64,000 nt of DNA, taken from NCBI RefSeq assembly GCF_932526225.1, contig NC_064040.1, forward strand, positions 15,372,494 through 15,436,493, given 5' to 3'. The stretch's first letter is position 1; each line of letters opens with the position of its first letter. The translations under genes and the position numbers were made by a program. The stretch comes from Nematostella vectensis (taxonomy: Eukaryota > Cnidaria > Anthozoa > Actiniaria > Edwardsiidae). The notes under the pieces are model-generated. The model worked only from the letters and a program-made list of their open reading frames with translations, was not told where the DNA came from and did not search any database. Below are positions 60,164 through 64,000 of this stretch, one piece after another.

Positions 60164-62432
60164 ATGGCGGCTAAGCAGTTGAGCGGTGTATTGAGGACGT
60201 ACATTGCGGCCGGTAAAGCGAGCCCTTCGCCCCCACTAGGGCCCGCCCTGGGCCAGGTATGTAGAAACTGTCACATAAACTAGACAATTATGCCCACAAA
60301 CGAATACGAATCAAGCGCCTTCTCATAGGCAAGGTTGTTAGATAACTTCCAACTTTATTGGAAGACGTTGTCAAGATTTTTAGGAGATTCCATCGAGTAT
60401 TGTCACTCACACACAAGTCATATTCCCTTACTTTGTCACTAATACTCCATACCTTGACCCCCAACCACATATCTAAAAAATGCACATCCATCTTCTACTT
60501 CAACTATTGGGAAAAGTTAAGGGTTTTTGCAGAATGGCCCGCATGGTACCATCTTATGCATATCTGTCAACCTCCGAAAATCTCAAGGCTTGAGAATTTT
60601 TTTGGGGTAAAGGGGTGGGGTATATTCATTTTTTGGGGGGAGGGGTGGGTTTAACCTTACAGGCGTTTGACATATAAAAATCCACTTATACTGTAGATCG
60701 CATGAGGGTGTTAGATAAATTGCGCTACGCAAGTGAATTATTGTTTCAAATATTTTAATAGAAAATAGGCAAAATGACGGTTTTCTATAGAATACTTTTT
60801 CAGAAGCGATAAAAATCGCTAAAAGCGGGAGATTTGGTGCTTGGCGTGGGAGAGCAGGAGAAGGGGTCCAAAATCTTGAGACTCCCGCCTTATGCGGAAG
60901 AGTTGACAGGTATGCTTATGTGATAATGCTTACACATCAACTAGCCCTCATCATGTTTATTCTTGTAGGAATACTATGCTAATACTTTCATTTATCTACA
61001 GAGAGGAGTAAACATTGCTCAGTTCTGTAAGGAATTCAATGACAAAACAAAACACATTATCCAGGGTGTCCCAATACCCACCATCATTAAATACAAGGTA
61101 TGCTTATTTTCACTGTTAGAACCCCAATTGGCGACTTAATTCAAGTCATATGACTTTCTGAGTGGCAAATTCACAGATATGGCTGCAATTGCCATGCCAA
61201 GGAATGAAAAAAAATATTATTTTAATGATTTGTAAGCACTGAATAAGTTTCTTTTTGATATTGTAATTTGTTGCTAAAAGCTAGCCTGCTTGCAGGCGTT
61301 TACCCAGTGTTTTTTTCGCTATGCGTTAAGTCGTGGTCGTCACCTTGTTTTTGGCCGCGCTAGCTTGGCCACCGAGTAAACGCCTGCAAGCAGGCTAGCT
61401 AAAAGCCAGAGCATGTGCAAGTTTTCCACCCACAAGTCACATGATTTCTTAATGCAAGTTTCCTATAGCCACCATATTCCAATACAAGGTATGCTAATGT
61501 TCACTCTTAAAACCCCTGGTATTATCTTGCATGTAGGCAGTAGACTGTCTCATTATCACAGAATAAACCTAGATTTGGAATCATCACTACCATGTTAAAC
61601 AAATAAAATAATGGCCCTAAGGCCTGATAAAAATTGGGTGATTTAAGGCAGTAGACTGTCTCATTATCACAGGAAAAAAAACCTAGATTTAGAATCATCA
61701 CTATCATGTTAAACAAATAAAATAATGGCCTAGGGCCTGATAAAAATTGGGTGAGGGTGGTGTGTACCAAGATGGCTGCATCCATAATAAACTCTGTGTT
61801 TTTTTCTGCAATAAAAACGCAGCCCATTGCCTGCAAGGATGCTAATAAGGAATTTGTTCTTGCTTGGAAGGTGATGGTAAATAGGTTGTAGAATGTTATT
61901 TATATCAACAGGGTGATAGGACGTTTACCTTTGAGACAACAACACCCACTGTGTCACACTTTTTGAAATCTGCAGCAGGAATAGAGAAGGGTGCACAAAA
62001 ACCTGGTGAGGCTTTTATTATTATATATTATATTGTGGGTTAGAGTTAAGGCAAGGTAATGCAAACTCAGTTATTTCTCATAAAAATCCCATCCAAGATA
62101 ATTATTCTGAAGTGTTGATCAGTTTACTTGTGAGACTTGTGTTTACTTGAAACCCGGTATGGGTGATTCACATAACCCTGTTGAAACTAACCATCCATAA
62201 GTCATATGTCTTTTTTATCTGTTACTTGTTTAAATGTGAGTTTTTTCTTTTCTTTTTAGGACGTGAAGTTGCAGGCACAGTATCGCTGAAGCAGATTTAT
62301 GAGATTGCAAAAATCAAGCACCAGGACAAGGCATTTAGAAATGTTCCCTTGAAGAGTGTTTGTAAGACTGTGATGGGCTCAGCCCATAGCATGGGAATCA
62401 AGATAGAACCAGGGCGTGATGCTGACTCATGA
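60164..62432 (+). CDS. MRPL11: Mitochondrial ribosomal protein L11 (uL11m)
   Basis: Exons: 60164-60256, 61002-61097, 61912-62005, 62260-62432; 456 nt, 151 aa, phases 0,0,1, all GT-AG. It is a structural protein of the mitochondrial large ribosomal subunit stalk base, which contacts the GTPase-centre rRNA. The N-terminal domain signature [24 protein letters not shown] is typical of the L11 family. The C-terminal rRNA-binding domain includes [14 protein letters not shown] and [16 protein letters not shown] and ends with [16 protein letters not shown]. The length is near the 141 residues of bacterial L11, so there is little N-terminal extension beyond the start. Introns 1 and 2 hold small DNA elements. 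A diverged copy of the end of exon 4 (TTCCTTGAAGAGTGTTTGTAAGAC) follows the stop at 62447. Confidence 0.95.
60557..60916. mobile_element. ~360-bp MITE in MRPL11 intron 1
   Basis: GCATATCTGTCAACCTC (60558) and GAGTTGACAGGTATGC (60901-60916) are inverted ends. Next to them, AAAATCTCAAGGCTTGAG and AAAATCTTGAGACTCCCGCC are related subterminal blocks. There is no coding frame of its own. Confidence 0.6.
61282..61397. mobile_element. 116-bp foldback (TAGCCTGC...GCAGGCTA) with perfect 9-bp target duplication
   Basis: The arms TAGCCTGCTTGCAGGCGTTT and their complement are perfect. The flanks GCTAAAAGC at 61273-61281 and 61398-61406 are identical. The end motif and duplication length match the element at 20160. 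It lies in MRPL11 intron 2. Confidence 0.88.
61530..61750. repeat. ~110-bp direct duplication in MRPL11 intron 2
   Basis: GGCAGTAGACTGTCTCATTA, ACCTAGATTT, GAATCATCACTA, CATGTTAAACAAATAAAATA and GGCCTGATAAAAATTGGGTG recur at about 61536 and 61648 with small changes. Confidence 0.88.
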
Positions 62433-63166
62433 CCTGAGTTGATAATGTTCCTTGAAGAGTGTTTGTAAGACAGGCTCAGCTCCTAGCATGGATATCAAGA
62501 TAGGACCAGGGCATCGTATTGAATCCTGACGTAGTGAAGTCCTGAGTAGTCTCCTGTGCAGTCATCCTTAGTGTCAATCTCTAATCCCTCCTCAAGTTCC
62601 TGTGTCTCCTGAAGAAATTTTTTAACTATTGTACAAGATGGTTACTAGTATTATTCTGCAAGTTTTTGAGCTGTAAGAAAATTCATGTATACGAAGGCCA
62701 AAGCTAAAGAAACATGTGTAGGGCCAGAGCAAGAAACAGACTGTCATTGAGGCAAAACCCTCTCACTCACTGAAAAGTTGTGACAAGATTATTATAAATA
62801 ACTTTCTGAATCATGACCTAGGCATGTGGTTGGTGCAGATCATATGACTATGGCCCTGAGGTAAAAGTAAGGCAAATTAAAAAAAGCAAACATTTTTCAC
62901 AAGATGTTGTGATAAAATTTCAACAAACACAAAGCTGGTTTGAGTCATATCTTAATCATCATCTATTATTATAAAATACCTGGTTTATTCATTTTAACTG
63001 TAGCTACAGTATATATGTATTTATGATATTAAAAGTAACTGTAGAATGTAGTAGAATGCCTGTGTTACTTTGAACTAAACTTGTATAAATAATATATGTA
63101 AATTGGGTTTAGTAAATATTTTAATTTTATTTCAAGCACTAGATTTCCACTATGATATATTGCCTC
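62433..63166. other. Convergent 3' region between MRPL11 and ELAC1-like gene
   Basis: 735 bp holding the 3' UTRs of two tail-to-tail genes. I see no strong AATAAA in the expected place for either gene and no further coding signal. Confidence 0.5.
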
Positions 63167-63351
63167 CTACTTTTGTAATGGTATGACAACTTTGGAAAAA
63201 TCACTAGCTGCCAGGACTCTATCACAGCTAAATGCATGCGTTGCCTGCTGGACATGTTTTGCCACAGAGTCACTATCCTTGTATCTTTGACTAAAGTGGG
63301 TTAAGACCAGTTGCTTGGCTTGTATTGTCTTGGCAAAAGCTCCAGCCATTC
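63167..63351 (-). CDS. ELAC1: tRNase Z (ELAC1-like), last exon only; gene continues beyond the window
   Basis: The terminal exon, entered in phase 1 after CTTCTAG, encodes GMAGAFAKTIQAKQLVLTHF-SQRYK and ends SDFSKVVIPLQK. LTHFSQRY is the C-terminal metal-ligand/motif-V region of tRNase Z, the metallo-beta-lactamase-fold endonuclease that removes 3' trailers from pre-tRNAs. The short tail after it fits the short form (ELAC1) rather than the long form, though without the rest of the gene this is not certain. The preceding exon must lie to the right of 64000. The intron next to it is filled by a 34/28-bp minisatellite starting 51 bp from the acceptor. It is convergent with MRPL11. Confidence 0.82.
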
Positions 63352-63402
63352 CTAGAAGGCATGAAAGCATGACAGTTAGACATGGCAGATACACTGTGCA
63401 GA

Positions 63403-64000
63403 CTGCACAGAGCTACTATGTAAGGTGTGTGGGTTCCTGCACAGAGCTACTATGTAAGGTGTGTGGGTTCCTGCACAGAGCTACTATGTAAGGTGTGTGG
63501 GTTCCTGCACAGAGCTACTATGTAAGGTGTGTGGGTTCCTGCACAGAGCTACTATGTAAGGTGTGTCTGCACAGAGCTACTATGTAAGGTGTGTGGGTTC
63601 CTGCACAGAGCTACTATGTAAGGTGTGTGGGTTCCTGCACAGAGCTACTATGTAAGGTGTGTGGGTTCCTGCACAGAGCTACTATGTAAGGTGTGTCTGC
63701 ACAGAGCTACTATGTAAGGTGTGTCTGCATAGAGCTACTATGTAAGGTGTGTGGGTTCCTGCACAGAGCTACTATGTAAGGTGTGTGGGTCCCTGCACAG
63801 AGCTACTATGTAAGGTGTGTGGGTCCCTGCACAGAGCTACTATGTAAGGTGTGTGGGTTCCTGCACAGAGCAACTATGTAAGGTGTGTGGGTTCCTGCAC
63901 AGAGCTACTATGTAAGGTGTGTGGGTCCCTGCACAGAGCTACTATGTAAGGTGTGTGGGTCCCTGCACAGAGCTACTATGTAAGGTGTGTGGGTTCCTGC
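63403..64000. repeat. 34/28-bp minisatellite, runs off the window
   Basis: The unit is CTGCACAGAGCTACTATGTA plus AGGTGTGTGGGTTC (34 bp). Some copies lack GGGTTC (28 bp), and some read GGGTCC. About 18 copies are visible. It lies in the last intron of the ELAC1-like gene. Confidence 0.97.

Overview
This is eukaryotic, AT-rich DNA with split genes (GT-AG introns), many small inverted-repeat DNA transposons and about a dozen tandem-repeat arrays. Gene families, gene structure and repeat style suggest a cnidarian, most likely a sea anemone such as Nematostella. That assignment is inference from family content, not a database match.

Layout. 1-23 kb is gene-poor: foldback/MITE elements, a 70-bp satellite built from a transposon end (3.2-3.9 kb), a 17-bp satellite (8.1-8.8 kb), a TTA-flanked 0.8-kb element (11.1-11.9 kb), a diverged ~98-bp minisatellite (18.4-18.8 kb) and a foldback that interrupts a coding-like segment (20.2 kb). 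23.1-24.3 kb holds an intronless class A GPCR. 24.7-25.4 kb holds three copies of one TTA-flanked MITE family. 28.2-57.4 kb is a cluster of three NXPE-like genes (neurexophilin-like plus PC-esterase domain): gene A (minus, 28.2-32.9 kb), gene B (plus, 46.9-50.8 kb) and gene C (plus, 53.2-57.4 kb). Between A and B lie a 5-kb satellite (43/44 bp, about 115 copies), a 2.35-kb inverted-repeat element with six copies of GGTAACGGAGGTTA, and gene D (minus, 43.1-45.6 kb), a small secreted Cys-rich protein. 57.8-58.5 kb holds a foldback element with two hammerhead ribozymes, one per arm and facing opposite ways, flanked by a perfect 9-bp target-site duplication. 58.9-63.4 kb holds a small one-pass membrane protein, mitochondrial ribosomal protein L11 (MRPL11) and, convergent with it, the last exon of a tRNase Z (ELAC1-like) gene that continues off the right edge.

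The exon models for A-D and MRPL11 were built by hand. Every junction is GT-AG, phases are consistent, and each total divides by three (511, 519, 557, 259 and 151 aa). The NXPE paralogues keep the Gly-Asp-Ser and Asp-x-Val-His motifs expected of an active esterase/acyltransferase, which suggests a local expansion of Golgi or cell-surface glycan-modifying enzymes. The two most unusual features are the paired-ribozyme foldback and the repeated placement of minisatellites directly beside splice sites in A, B, C and ELAC1.
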